A DNA stretch of 64,000 nt from Flavobacterium zhairuonense (GCF_004352915.1 NZ_SJSY01000076.1:620001-684000), one strand, 5' to 3'. Shown: positions 1 to 8,267, counted from the stretch's first letter. Numbers and translations are program-made. Notes: generated by a model from the letters alone, not told the origin.

Positions 1-1
1 T

Positions 2-178
2 GCCAACACTTACAGCTTTCCTTTAACGTGGCCACATGGTGCATTGAGCGTAATGGTCTCAACCATAAGAGACAGTTCGGGAAGTAGAGGGTACAATCAT
101 GTTTATAATGTTACGAACAGTACTTACTATGCGCTAATTGATGGGAACAATGGATACATGTTTGCACTTGGATGCTAA
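2..178 (+). CDS. Phage tail-fibre-like protein, C-terminal end (partial)
   Basis: An open frame enters from the left edge and stops with TAA at 176-178, leaving 58 residues. The end runs from ANTYSFPLTWPHGALSVMVS to ...YALIDGNNGYMFALGC. The pattern of a short hydrophobic strand, FPLTWPHG, then LSVMVST resembles the small C-terminal domain of gp53-like tail fibres, where a 'TFP..FPNA.LSV' segment is typical. The tail-assembly chaperone 27 bp downstream supports this, since such chaperones usually follow the fibre gene they serve. The start and most of the protein lie outside the window, so the domain call rests on a short stretch. Confidence 0.6.
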   Translation, partial: ANTYSFPLTWPHGALSVMVSTIRDSSGSRGYNHVYNVTNSTYYALIDGNNGYMFALGC

Positions 179-205
179 TAATAAATATTAAAAAAAATAA
201 AAATT

Positions 206-574
206 ATGTATAAAGGAACATATAACGAAAACGGAGATTACACAGGCTTTTATGTTGAGGGAATTCATGAAAGCATTCCTCAACCTAATATTGAACTAAC
301 TGAAGAAGAATGGCAACAAGCATTGTCCAAAAATTATAAAGTAATTGAAGGCAAACATACATTTTCTCCTTTTGTTCAAAATAAAGAAGAGCTTTTAGAA
401 AATTTAAGAGCCAAAAGAAATTCATTATTAGTAGAAAGCGATTGGACACAAGTAGATGATGCTCCTCTTTCTGAAGAAAAAAAATCGGCTTGGAAGAATT
501 ACAGACAAGAACTAAGAGATTTAACTGATTTAGAAGATGTAGCAACGGTTGTTTGGCCAGTAAAACCTATTTAA
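206..574 (+). CDS. Phage tail assembly chaperone-like protein
   Basis: 122 residues. The second half (about residues 65-120) carries the pattern of the Phage_tail_APC family: an R-x-x-RN-x-LL-x-x-SDWTQ segment, then D-x-PL-x-x-x-KK-x-x-W-x-x-YRQ-x-LRDL and a final WPVKP. Such proteins are small cytoplasmic factors encoded beside tail-fibre genes and are thought to help fibre folding or attachment; that role is from the family. The N-terminal 60 residues (MYKGTYNENGDYTGFYVEG) resemble the short beta-rich lead found in these proteins. It starts 27 bp after the fibre C-terminus and reads in the same direction. Confidence 0.75.
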   Translation: MYKGTYNENGDYTGFYVEGIHESIPQPNIELTEEEWQQALSKNYKVIEGKHTFSPFVQNKEELLENLRAKRNSLLVESDWTQVDDAPLSEEKKSAWKNYRQELRDLTDLEDVATVVWPVKPI

Positions 575-576
575 TA

Positions 577-607
577 AATATTCATTTATAGATTTTAAAT
601 GAATATT
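577..607 (+). terminator. Intercistronic hairpin in tail cassette
   Basis: A perfect 12-bp stem (577-588 with 596-607) and a 7-nt loop lie just after the chaperone stop codon. No T-run follows on the + strand, so it may attenuate or protect mRNA rather than terminate. Confidence 0.45.
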
Positions 608-639
608 CAATCAAATAACTATTCTTTATTAAAATAAAT

Positions 640-1500
640 ATGGAAGAAAACACAACATATAAACCTTTTGCTTATATAGATCAATATATTCCAGTAGAAG
701 GAACATCGGTTTATTATAATACTGAAAAGACTTTAGCCGTAAAAAAGAATGATTGCTCCCGAGGAACAGCCGGAAATTTAATTACTTTGATTGCTCCTGC
801 TAATAAATTTGTTTCTACCGAAAGTGTTGCAGATGCAGACCAACAAGCACAATCCTGGTTAGATGCAAATGCACAAGCTTATGCAAACAATACTGGAATT
901 TGCACTACTAGACCTACTGCATGGCGAGGTGATAATCCTTCTTGCGTATTAGAACCTTCAACAACTCTTCTACCATTTGATTACATGACCGTTAAATACA
1001 AATGGGCATTTGGCGCAGGTGATGACTTGGATACTTTTACAGGTTTTGTAAATACCGGTATTAATATTTTAGACAATCAATGGGTTGGTTTTGGTCTTAA
1101 AAATGAAGTTCCAGCAAATGCTTCTGCTCAAGATTCTTATATAATTTGGGGTGGAGATGTACAACATTTAACTGGTGTTGAGACCTGTCTTATAAATTTC
1201 AAAAAAATAAAAGAAGATTATTCTAATTTAAACGATGTTCTAGTAAGGCTAGCCGGCGTTTGGTGGAGCTCAAAAGACACTGGAAACATTGATATAGAAA
1301 TAACAACCTACCTTGGTGGAACTATGACGAAAGTAGAAAAAGACATTGTAAACCATAATGGAGAGCAAGTGCAGCAGTTAAACTTTTCAAAAAATGTTTC
1401 GGTACAAGGAAATCATTTAACTATAGATCAAGCTACTAACATTGGCTACATTAATTATTCTAGCAATCTCTCAACTGCAAATGTTGTAATAAATTATTAA
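640..1500 (+). CDS. DUF5977-containing protein of tail cassette
   Basis: 286 residues with no signal peptide. Residues about 20-90 form a DUF5977 module: VYYNTEKT, then KKNDCSRGTAG, an aromatic/hydrophobic strand, and ADADQQAQSWLDANAQAYANN followed by a Cys (GICTT). The paired Cys residues and the D-A-x-x-QA-x-x-x-L-x-A-N-A-Q-x-Y-A-N helix are the family signature, known mainly from Bacteroidetes surface proteins; its function is not established. The remaining about 190 residues (WAFGAGDDLDTFTGFVN onward) are beta-rich and unrecognised. The next gene starts 4 bp downstream and repeats the DUF5977 module, so the two are paralogous and probably co-translated structural or receptor-binding parts. 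Confidence 0.7.
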   Translation: MEENTTYKPFAYIDQYIPVEGTSVYYNTEKTLAVKKNDCSRGTAGNLITLIAPANKFVSTESVADADQQAQSWLDANAQAYANNTGICTTRPTAWRGDNPSCVLEPSTTLLPFDYMTVKYKWAFGAGDDLDTFTGFVNTGINILDNQWVGFGLKNEVPANASAQDSYIIWGGDVQHLTGVETCLINFKKIKEDYSNLNDVLVRLAGVWWSSKDTGNIDIEITTYLGGTMTKVEKDIVNHNGEQVQQLNFSKNVSVQGNHLTIDQATNIGYINYSSNLSTANVVINY

Positions 1501-1504
1501 AAAC

Positions 1505-2140
1505 ATGGGAAATACAGGATACAAATCTTTTGAAACATTAGAAAGATACTATACAGATGACAACACATCAACTGGAGAAACGAAACCAAATATAGTTACT
1601 GATCCAGATTATATTGCTCCTTTTTTAGATACTACGAATTGCCCCCCAGGTGCACGTTTCTACAATACAACACAAACTAAAACAATAACTCGAAACAATT
1701 GTGGACCGGGATATTCAGGAAGTGATGCCATTCTTACCGCTTATCCAAATCAGTTTGTTTCGAATGAAAGTTTATTGGATGCAAATAATCAAGCCCTTGC
1801 TTGGTTAGAAGCTAATGCACAAATTTACGCTAATAATGTAGGAACCTGTACAATTTCCGCTACTACAAATCCTACAGTTCCAACATTGCAACATGCATAC
1901 TATGGAGGCGAAAACATGACGCTTCAGTGGCCCAATTATATTGATTCAGGGCCAATCATTTACGAATTATATCGCACTATAAATGGCGGTACTCCTATAC
2001 TTTTACAAACATCAACGGATACTTTTTATTATGATAAATTATCAAATGGTGTAACATATTCATATCAAATTAGAATTAATTCTAATGGATACATCTCTCC
2101 TTACAGTAATACTGCAACTGTAACAGGCACATCTTCATAA
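1505..2140 (+). CDS. DUF5977 plus fibronectin type III protein
   Basis: 211 residues. A DUF5977 module (about 48-118: FYNTTQTKTITRNNCGPGYSG to NNQALAWLEANAQIYANN with GTCT) is followed by an FN3-like domain (about 120-208: LQWPNY...YELYRTINGG...YYDKLSNGVTYSYQIRINSNGYISPYSN). FN3 domains are common adhesive spacers on tail tips and secreted proteins. No signal peptide is visible, consistent with assembly in the cytoplasm on a phage-like particle. It lies 4 bp after the other DUF5977 gene and before a strong hairpin at 2149-2192. Confidence 0.7.
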   Translation: MGNTGYKSFETLERYYTDDNTSTGETKPNIVTDPDYIAPFLDTTNCPPGARFYNTTQTKTITRNNCGPGYSGSDAILTAYPNQFVSNESLLDANNQALAWLEANAQIYANNVGTCTISATTNPTVPTLQHAYYGGENMTLQWPNYIDSGPIIYELYRTINGGTPILLQTSTDTFYYDKLSNGVTYSYQIRINSNGYISPYSNTATVTGTSS

Positions 2141-2148
2141 AAAATATA

Positions 2149-2192
2149 ATTAATAATCATTTGGCGGTTTTATACCCCAAATGATTATTAAT
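2149..2192 (+). terminator. Strong intercistronic hairpin
   Basis: A perfect 16-bp stem (2149-2164 with 2177-2192) and a 12-nt loop follow the FN3 protein. The right arm contains the upstream ATG at 2181 of the next frame, which would be hidden in the folded RNA. This favours the internal start at 2226 for the next gene. The following sequence is not U-rich, so partial termination or mRNA protection is likely. Confidence 0.55.
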
Positions 2193-2225
2193 CTCTTCAA
2201 AAAACTACTTATAAAATACTGCAAA

Positions 2226-2687
2226 ATGAGCGCAAATCATAACAGAATAAAAGTAGCTGATTTAGAAACGAATCAGCAAAACAAAATTTTAATTACCAAT
2301 GAAAATGGTGAATTAACTTTTGATGATATTCCAGAGAAAACTTTTAAAACAATAAATGGCGAATCAATTCTTGGTAATGGAAACATTGATTTGTCTAACA
2401 AACAAGATATTTCAAATCAATTAGAAGTTAATGCTAGTCAAACAATCTCTTCTAACTGGCATGGAAAAACAGTTCTCTTTACAGCAAACTGTACTATTAC
2501 AGTTCCAGCTACACTAATTGACAATTTTATTTTTAATGGTGTTACTTTAGCGGGAATTACTGTGAATTGGGTAATTACAGCTCCCCATACTTGGTTGTTT
2601 GGAGTTCCTTCAGCAACATCTGAAAAACAAATTTTCACTTTTACGAAAAGAGGTTCTACAAATAGCATTTTATTATTAGGTGTATAA
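2226..2687 (+). CDS. Tail-cassette protein, short paralogue of 4954-6552
   Basis: 153 residues from the ATG at 2226. The N-terminus MSANHNRIKVADLETNQQNK is nearly the same as the N-terminus of the 532-residue protein at 4954 (MSTNHNRIKVADLETNEPDK), which is why this start was chosen over the in-frame ATG at 2181 inside a hairpin. The middle (about 60-150) is beta-rich: TINGESILGNGNIDLSNKQD resembles phage tail-fibre phrases that introduce trimeric repeats, and the end is a possible small beta domain. The last base of its stop is the first base of the next ATG (TAATG), suggesting translational coupling. The function is unknown; a particle-attachment module shared by several tip proteins is an inference. 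Confidence 0.65.
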   Translation: MSANHNRIKVADLETNQQNKILITNENGELTFDDIPEKTFKTINGESILGNGNIDLSNKQDISNQLEVNASQTISSNWHGKTVLFTANCTITVPATLIDNFIFNGVTLAGITVNWVITAPHTWLFGVPSATSEKQIFTFTKRGSTNSILLLGV

Positions 2688-4915
2688 TGGGAAGCTTATT
2701 ACAAAATACCGTTTTCGGAAGAACTAAAAATTCTTTTGTATCTACTTGGAGAACAAGTAATACTTCATCCGGATCAACTACTGCCACACAGATAAAACTA
2801 CCTTTAATTTCAGCAGGAAGCTATAACTTCATTGTGGATTGGGGCGATGGAACGTCTAGTATAATAACGACATGGAATCAAACACAAACAACACATAATT
2901 ATTCAGTTGCTGGAGTTTACACAATAAAAATAAAAGGAAGATGCAAAGGATGGGTATTTAATAACGCTGGAGACAAATTAAAAATTTTATCGATACAAAG
3001 TTGGGGAAATCTTTCTTTAGGTACCACACAAAAAGGTTATTTCTGGGGATGTTCCAATCTTAATCTTACTGGTGTAACAGACCTTTTAAATTTATCTGAA
3101 ACACAAAATTTATCTCAATGTTTTTATGCCTGTAATGCACTTACATTTATAAATAGAGCAAATGAATGGGATACTTCTGGAGTTACAAATATGAACTATA
3201 TGTTTCTTCAGTCAAATTCATTTAATCAGGATTTAGGGAATTGGAATGTTTCGAATGTTTTGGATTTTACGAACATGTTTAATGCCGCTCCATCTGGAGC
3301 ATTTAACAATGGAGGAAGTTCCAGCATAAATAATTGGAATATTAATACTTCTGGTGGTGTATTGATGACAAATATGTTCAATAATCAAACTTCATTTAAC
3401 CAATCGTTAGGCAATTGGAATATGACGGGAGTTACTGCAATTGATGGAATGTTTAATGGTTGTAGTTCATTTAATCAAGATTTGTCAAATTGGGAAAGAG
3501 TGGACTCGACACTTGCTAATGTTACTACAATGGCAGCTACATTTCAAGGATGTTCTGTTTATAATAAAAGCATGAATAGTTGGAATGTCAGTGGGGTTTC
3601 TAGTTTCAGCGCATTTTTACGTAATGCATCTCTTTGGAATAATGGATTAGGAGCGGGAGTTTCAGGAATTATGACTTGGAATTTAAGCACATCTATTATT
3701 GTCAATTTGAATCAGATGTTTCAAAACTGTCAAAATTTCAATCAAATTGTTGGAGGATGGAATACCAATAAAGTTGCAAATATGACAGATTTATTTTCTG
3801 GTTGTACTAGATTCAATAATGGAATGACATCAGCAGCTGTTGGTCCAATGACATGGGATTTATCTAATTGTGCTTCTACTGCAAGAATGTTTCAGGCTGC
3901 GTCGGCATTTAATCAAGATATAACATCTTGGAACATGACAACAGTTAATAATACAAATGGTATGTTTACAACGGCAAAGGTTTTTAATCAAGCTATAAGT
4001 AATTGGGAAAGAGTTGGATCTACAATGGGAAATGTAACCAATATGACTGGCATGTTCCAAACAGCATTAGCTTTTAATAACGGCCTGCCACCAGGAGTTG
4101 CTGGAAATATGTTTTTAGATTTTAGTAATGCTACAACTCTAAGCAGTATGTTTATCCAAGCTTCAGCATTTAATCAAAATTTAGGTGCAGCTAATATGAG
4201 CAAAGTAACAAACTTTACTAACATGTTTTCAGAAGCAACCAAGTTTAATAACGGAGAAAGTACTGATATTAACAATTGGATTCTTAATACCTCAGTTGGA
4301 GCAAATGTAATCATGGATAGAATTTTTGCATCAGCTTCTAAATTCAATCAACCCTTAAATAATTGGAATGTCTCTGAGGTAACAAATATGACATCAGCAT
4401 TCTCAGGAGCAAGTATTTTTAACAAACCATTGAATAATTGGAATACACAAAAAGTTACTAGTATGGCTGCAATGTTTGCAACTGCCTCATTTTTCAATCA
4501 AGATATTTCAAACTTTAATTTATCTAATGTAACAACAATTTCACAGATGTTTTATCAAGCCGGATCGTTTAACAATGGGGGAAGTAATGGTATAAATAAT
4601 TGGGACACTTCAAAAGTTACAAATATGGGCCAAACTTTCCAATCCGCATCAGCATTTACTAGACCAATAAACAACTGGAATATTTCGAATGTGACATCGG
4701 CTTTTAATTTTATGGCTGGCAAAAACGCTGCTAATTACTCAACAGCAAATTTAGATGCAATTTACAATACAACAAATGGTTGGGCATCAAGACCTGTAAA
4801 AGCAAATGTATCTATTAGTTTTAGTACTATAAAATATACCGCAGCTGGAAGTGCAGGAAAGGCAATTTTAACTGGATCTCCCAACAACTGGACTATAACA
4901 GATGGCGGAATTTAA
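2687..4915 (+). CDS. BspA/DUF285 repeat protein with PKD-like N-terminus
   Basis: 742 residues. Residues about 40-85 look like a PKD fold (DWGDG at 51-55; HNYSVAGVYTIKIKG). From about 100 to 710 the protein consists of roughly twenty units of about 26-40 residues of the BspA/DUF285 type, each with FNQ or FNN, then NWN-x-S/T-x-VTNM and MF. These repeats occur in BspA-family surface proteins of bacteria and mycoplasmas and are linked to adhesion. The last 35 residues (VSISFSTIKYTAAGSAGKAIL) form a beta-rich cap. There is no signal peptide. The start overlaps the previous stop (TAATG). Placement after tail genes suggests a receptor-binding or adhesin-like tip protein, which is inference. Confidence 0.8.
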   Translation: MGSLLQNTVFGRTKNSFVSTWRTSNTSSGSTTATQIKLPLISAGSYNFIVDWGDGTSSIITTWNQTQTTHNYSVAGVYTIKIKGRCKGWVFNNAGDKLKILSIQSWGNLSLGTTQKGYFWGCSNLNLTGVTDLLNLSETQNLSQCFYACNALTFINRANEWDTSGVTNMNYMFLQSNSFNQDLGNWNVSNVLDFTNMFNAAPSGAFNNGGSSSINNWNINTSGGVLMTNMFNNQTSFNQSLGNWNMTGVTAIDGMFNGCSSFNQDLSNWERVDSTLANVTTMAATFQGCSVYNKSMNSWNVSGVSSFSAFLRNASLWNNGLGAGVSGIMTWNLSTSIIVNLNQMFQNCQNFNQIVGGWNTNKVANMTDLFSGCTRFNNGMTSAAVGPMTWDLSNCASTARMFQAASAFNQDITSWNMTTVNNTNGMFTTAKVFNQAISNWERVGSTMGNVTNMTGMFQTALAFNNGLPPGVAGNMFLDFSNATTLSSMFIQASAFNQNLGAANMSKVTNFTNMFSEATKFNNGESTDINNWILNTSVGANVIMDRIFASASKFNQPLNNWNVSEVTNMTSAFSGASIFNKPLNNWNTQKVTSMAAMFATASFFNQDISNFNLSNVTTISQMFYQAGSFNNGGSNGINNWDTSKVTNMGQTFQSASAFTRPINNWNISNVTSAFNFMAGKNAANYSTANLDAIYNTTNGWASRPVKANVSISFSTIKYTAAGSAGKAILTGSPNNWTITDGGI

Positions 4916-4917
4916 TT

Positions 4918-4950
4918 ATGAATCTATTCAAATATTTACTCAAAATATAA
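4918..4950 (+). pseudogene. 10-codon relic of duplicated module leader
   Basis: ATG at 4918 reads MNLFKYLLKI then TAA, in the same frame as the gene at 4954. The matching position before the sister gene reads MIINLFKKLLIKYCK with no stop, running straight into MSANHNRIK. The two genes therefore share their upstream leader as well as the N-terminal module: a duplicated block. Whether this peptide is translated is unknown. Confidence 0.5.
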
Positions 4951-4953
4951 AAA

Positions 4954-6552
4954 ATGAGCACAAACCACAACAGAATAAAAGTGGCTGATTTGGAAACAAA
5001 TGAGCCAGACAAAATTTTAAGTACTAATTCACTTGGCGAATTAGAATTTACCAACATTAACGCTATAAAAGTTGACAGTTACAATGCCCTTGATTATACT
5101 GATGCGGGCAAAGCATTAGATGCAAGACAAGGTAAGATCTTAAAAGACTTTATCAACGACATTAATGCTTTATTAGTTTCAGATAATGTCAACTTAAATA
5201 CAATCCAAAAATTAGTCGATGCAATTGAAGATGTAAAAGCTTCGTTAGACACAATTTTGGTTAATAACCTAAGTTCCGGTGGAACAACAAAGGCTTTGAC
5301 TGCAGAAATGGGCAAAACATTGCAAAATACTAAAGTTGACAAAGCTCCTGGCGAAAGATTAATTAATGCTGAAGAAATTACCAAACTCTCTGGAATATCA
5401 AATGTTGTTACTACCGTAAAAACGATAGTATCAACTGCTTTAGCAACCCAAAACATTACAGGATTTGTAAATTATATTAATGCCTTAAATCCTGTGCTTA
5501 TAGTTGGTCCTAATGAAATTGTGAAGTACACAACCAGCGATACAGGCCGAACATTTGAATTAAACTTAAGAGGTCGTTCTTTCGGTGTTGGACAACCAGC
5601 TATCACAGCTTCAAATGTTGTAGAAGTTACTGATTTCTTAAATAAGGACATCAAATTGAGTAATTATCTTTCTACACGTAACGATGGACAATCACCAACT
5701 AACAGAGTGTTAGGAACAGATGCTAATGGTAATTTAAAAATGTATAGTATTACATCTTTTCCAGCGCCTTTTTTAGAATCTTTAATTGCTGATAGTCCTT
5801 TACCCTCAAATACGGGTAACATAACAATTAAAGGAGCGTTTTTTACACCAACAATGACAGTATCAATTGTCGGTCAAACAGTAAACTATGTAACTTTTGT
5901 TAATGATAATTTAATTAAAGTAAATGTTACAACTGGATCTGCAGAAGGAAGTTTTTCGGTTACTTTAAACAATGGGATTTCAGCAACATTTAATAATGCT
6001 TTATTGATTGTTTTGGGGACTGTTTACACTCCAATATCATCTGAATGGTCAGAAATTACAGGATTAATTGATGTTTCTTCCGGAGATTACTTAAAAACAG
6101 TTGCACTGGGAACTATTGGTACAGCTAAATGGGGCCATATAGCTCTAGGTGTTAATTTTAGTCTTAGATTTGTTATTACAAAAACACCACTTGGAAATGC
6201 TGACAATGGTTATGATGCTTCAAGTTTTTCAGTTTCACTGTATGACAAAGTAACTAATGCTGATATCTTAAAGTATACGCGAAGAGTTGAATATGCAATA
6301 TCTGGTGGAAGTCATTATGTATATAGAGAAAATGGTACAACCGAATATGCTATATCAGCTCCATTTAATGACATAGATCTCGGTAATACAGTTGTCATTG
6401 AATTTAGACGTGTAGCGGGAATATTTTCGTTTTTAATAAACAGCGTTGTAAAATCGGGATTAACTCAAACCTCTGTCAATGCACTTGGTGTAAAAATCCG
6501 CGTAAAAAATTTAGATGTTAAAAATATTAAATTTATAGCATTAGCAACTTAA
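4954..6552 (+). CDS. Large tail-tip or fibre-like protein with IPT/TIG-like domain
   Basis: 532 residues. Order: the shared attachment-like module (1-35, MSTNHNRIKVADLETNEPDK); a segment with two copies of a tail-fibre phrase (AGKALDARQGKILKDFI at about 50 and GGTTKALTAEMGKTLQ at about 108), typical of trimeric phage fibres; an IPT/TIG-like Ig domain at about 270-350 (PSNTGNITIKGAFFTPTMTV...INVTTGSAEGSFSVTLNNG-like strands); and a C-terminal beta-rich domain of about 180 residues that is unrecognised but sized like a lectin or concanavalin fold. No signal peptide. It is the last gene of the + strand cassette and probably the outermost adhesion part. Confidence 0.65.
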   Translation: MSTNHNRIKVADLETNEPDKILSTNSLGELEFTNINAIKVDSYNALDYTDAGKALDARQGKILKDFINDINALLVSDNVNLNTIQKLVDAIEDVKASLDTILVNNLSSGGTTKALTAEMGKTLQNTKVDKAPGERLINAEEITKLSGISNVVTTVKTIVSTALATQNITGFVNYINALNPVLIVGPNEIVKYTTSDTGRTFELNLRGRSFGVGQPAITASNVVEVTDFLNKDIKLSNYLSTRNDGQSPTNRVLGTDANGNLKMYSITSFPAPFLESLIADSPLPSNTGNITIKGAFFTPTMTVSIVGQTVNYVTFVNDNLIKVNVTTGSAEGSFSVTLNNGISATFNNALLIVLGTVYTPISSEWSEITGLIDVSSGDYLKTVALGTIGTAKWGHIALGVNFSLRFVITKTPLGNADNGYDASSFSVSLYDKVTNADILKYTRRVEYAISGGSHYVYRENGTTEYAISAPFNDIDLGNTVVIEFRRVAGIFSFLINSVVKSGLTQTSVNALGVKIRVKNLDVKNIKFIALAT

Positions 6553-6816
6553 AGGCATTAAATTTTAAAACTTTTGTTTCCTCATAAAAAAAGCTGTTTA
6601 CAACATGAAAGGATATGTATTTTTACAATAGCATTTATTATTCAAATAGTTCTCGTTAATAAACAAGTCTTCAAATAATTGTAAATTATAGTAAAAGTTT
6701 GGAAAGGTTCATAAATTCTTGAAATAGTAAATTAATTGAGATTTTGAACTATTTTTTTATGTCTACAAGGTTTTTCTTTTCCAATCACAAAATTTTCCTA
6801 AATAATTCCATCATAA

Positions 6817-6846
6817 TTGATATATCGGGAAAAGTCGATATATTTG
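6817..6846 (+). promoter_or_regulatory. Promoter with overlapping operator for arsR-type gene
   Basis: TTG at 6817-6819, exactly 19 nt, then TATATTTG at 6839-6846 match the Bacteroidetes housekeeping promoter (TTG-N17-20-TAnnTTTG). A perfect inverted repeat, ATATATCG (6820-6827), 8 nt, CGATATAT (6836-6843), fills the space between and overlaps the -7 box. The ATG is only 4 nt past the -7 box, so transcription probably begins at or next to it, giving a leaderless or nearly leaderless mRNA. Auto-repression by the encoded regulator is inferred. The preceding 6553-6816 holds nothing recognisable. Confidence 0.75.
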
Positions 6847-6850
6847 CATC

Positions 6851-7153
6851 ATGGAAAATATAGAACTTTTTAAAGCGCTTTCAAACAAATCCAGATTGCA
6901 AATGCTGGAATGGTTGAAAGAACCCGAAATCAACTTTCCAGGTCAGCTGGAACATGGCGGATTTGAACACGGTGTTTGCGTGGGACAAATTCAGGCTAAA
7001 GCCGGTTTGACACAATCTACAGTATCAGAATACTTGTCTATTTTGCAGCGTGCTGGTTTTATTGAAGCCAAACGCGTTGGACAATGGACTTATTATAAAC
7101 GCAACGAAGGTGCCTTTGAAGCACTTAGTAAATTAATTCAATCTAATTTGTAA
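6851..7153 (+). CDS. ArsR-family winged-helix repressor
   Basis: 100 residues, the usual ArsR length. Residues 4-22 (IELFKALSNKSRLQMLEWL) and 45-75 (QIQAKAGLTQSTVSEYLSILQRAGFI) form the helix-turn-helix, followed by the wing AKRVGQWTYYKRNEGAF. The family acts as a dimeric DNA-binding repressor released by metal or another signal. The classic ELCVCDL metal box is absent; the only Cys is C43, with H35 and H40 nearby, so a metal or thiol-redox sensor is possible but unproven. It lies 7 bp upstream of an old yellow enzyme, making that the likely target together with itself through the overlapping palindrome. Confidence 0.85.
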   Translation: MENIELFKALSNKSRLQMLEWLKEPEINFPGQLEHGGFEHGVCVGQIQAKAGLTQSTVSEYLSILQRAGFIEAKRVGQWTYYKRNEGAFEALSKLIQSNL

Positions 7154-7160
7154 AATTACT

Positions 7161-8267
7161 ATGAGTACAAACAACCTGTTTTCAGAATTTAACTTAAAAT
7201 CGTTAAACCTGAAAAACCGAATCGTAATGGCGCCAATGACGCGCTCTTTTTCTCCAAACGGAGTTCCAACTGATGATGTAGCAGCTTACTACCAAAAAAG
7301 AGCTGAAGGCGAAGTTGGTTTAATATTATCAGAAGGAACTGTTATTGACAGACCTTCATCATCAAACGATGCAAATGTTCCTCATTTTTATGGAGAATCT
7401 TCTTTAAATGGCTGGAAAAAAGTTATTGACGAAGTTCATGCTGCTGGCGGAAAAATGGGCCCGCAGATCTGGCATATGGGAATTATGGATAATCATCATT
7501 CTGGCTGGGTTCCTCCTGTTCCTTTTGAAGGTCCATCTGGATTAAACCGTCCTGATTTTAGAAATGGAATTACGATGTCTGAAAAAGATATTGAAAATAC
7601 AATTTTGGCTTTTGGCAAAGCTGCTGCTGATGCAAAAAGACTTGGTTTTGATACAATCGAAATTCACAGCGCGCACGGTTATTTAATTGATCAATTCTTT
7701 AGAGCGGAAACAAACTTACGTGAAGATATTTATGGTGGGAAAACGTTGCCAGAACGTAATCGTTTTGCTGTTGAAGTCGTAAAAGAAGTCAGAAAACAAG
7801 TTGGAAATGATTTCGCAGTAATCATGCGTTTTTCTCAATTCAAACCTTCTGATTACAATTATAAATTGGCTAAAAATCCACAAGAATTAGAGGCTTGGCT
7901 TGCGCCTCTTGTTGACGCTGGAGTTGATATTATACACGCTTCACAACGCAGATTCTGGGAACCTGAATTTGAAGGTTCTGATTTGAATTTTGCTGGATGG
8001 GCTAAAAAAGTGACTGGAGCTCCAACTATTACTGTAGGTTCTGTTGGGCTTTCTAGTGATTTCTTTGGCGCTTTTGCCGGAGAGAGTTCTGAACCAACTT
8101 CTTTAGAAGAATTAAACAGACGTTTCGACAGAGGTGATTTTGATTTAGTTGCTGTTGGAAGACCACTCCTATCTGATCCAAATTGGGTTGCGAAAATTAA
8201 AGCTGGAAAAACCGAGGAATTAAAAGGCTTCAGTAAAGAAGCTTTGGGGGCTTTGGTTTTAGAATAA
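7161..8267 (+). CDS. NAD(P)H:flavin oxidoreductase, old yellow enzyme family
   Basis: 368 residues, full length for the family. It is an FMN-bound TIM barrel that reduces electrophilic alkenes, nitro compounds or quinones with NAD(P)H in the cytoplasm. Visible hallmarks: LKNRIVMAPMTRSF near the N-terminus; the substrate-binding pair in EIHSAHGYLIDQFF (about 170-183); ETNLREDIYGG; MRFSQFK; and the phosphate-binding TVGSVGL plus DLVAVGRPLLSDPNW near the C-terminus. It shares an operon with the ArsR-type regulator, resembling the NemR-NemA logic of electrophile-induced reductases, although the regulator family differs. The natural substrate cannot be read from sequence. Confidence 0.9.
   Translation: MSTNNLFSEFNLKSLNLKNRIVMAPMTRSFSPNGVPTDDVAAYYQKRAEGEVGLILSEGTVIDRPSSSNDANVPHFYGESSLNGWKKVIDEVHAAGGKMGPQIWHMGIMDNHHSGWVPPVPFEGPSGLNRPDFRNGITMSEKDIENTILAFGKAAADAKRLGFDTIEIHSAHGYLIDQFFRAETNLREDIYGGKTLPERNRFAVEVVKEVRKQVGNDFAVIMRFSQFKPSDYNYKLAKNPQELEAWLAPLVDAGVDIIHASQRRFWEPEFEGSDLNFAGWAKKVTGAPTITVGSVGLSSDFFGAFAGESSEPTSLEELNRRFDRGDFDLVAVGRPLLSDPNWVAKIKAGKTEELKGFSKEALGALVLE

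Noticed and set aside
1-6552. Diversity-generating retroelement or retron in the tail cassette
   Set aside because: No reverse transcriptase and no template/variable repeat pair with adenine-biased differences was seen in the window.
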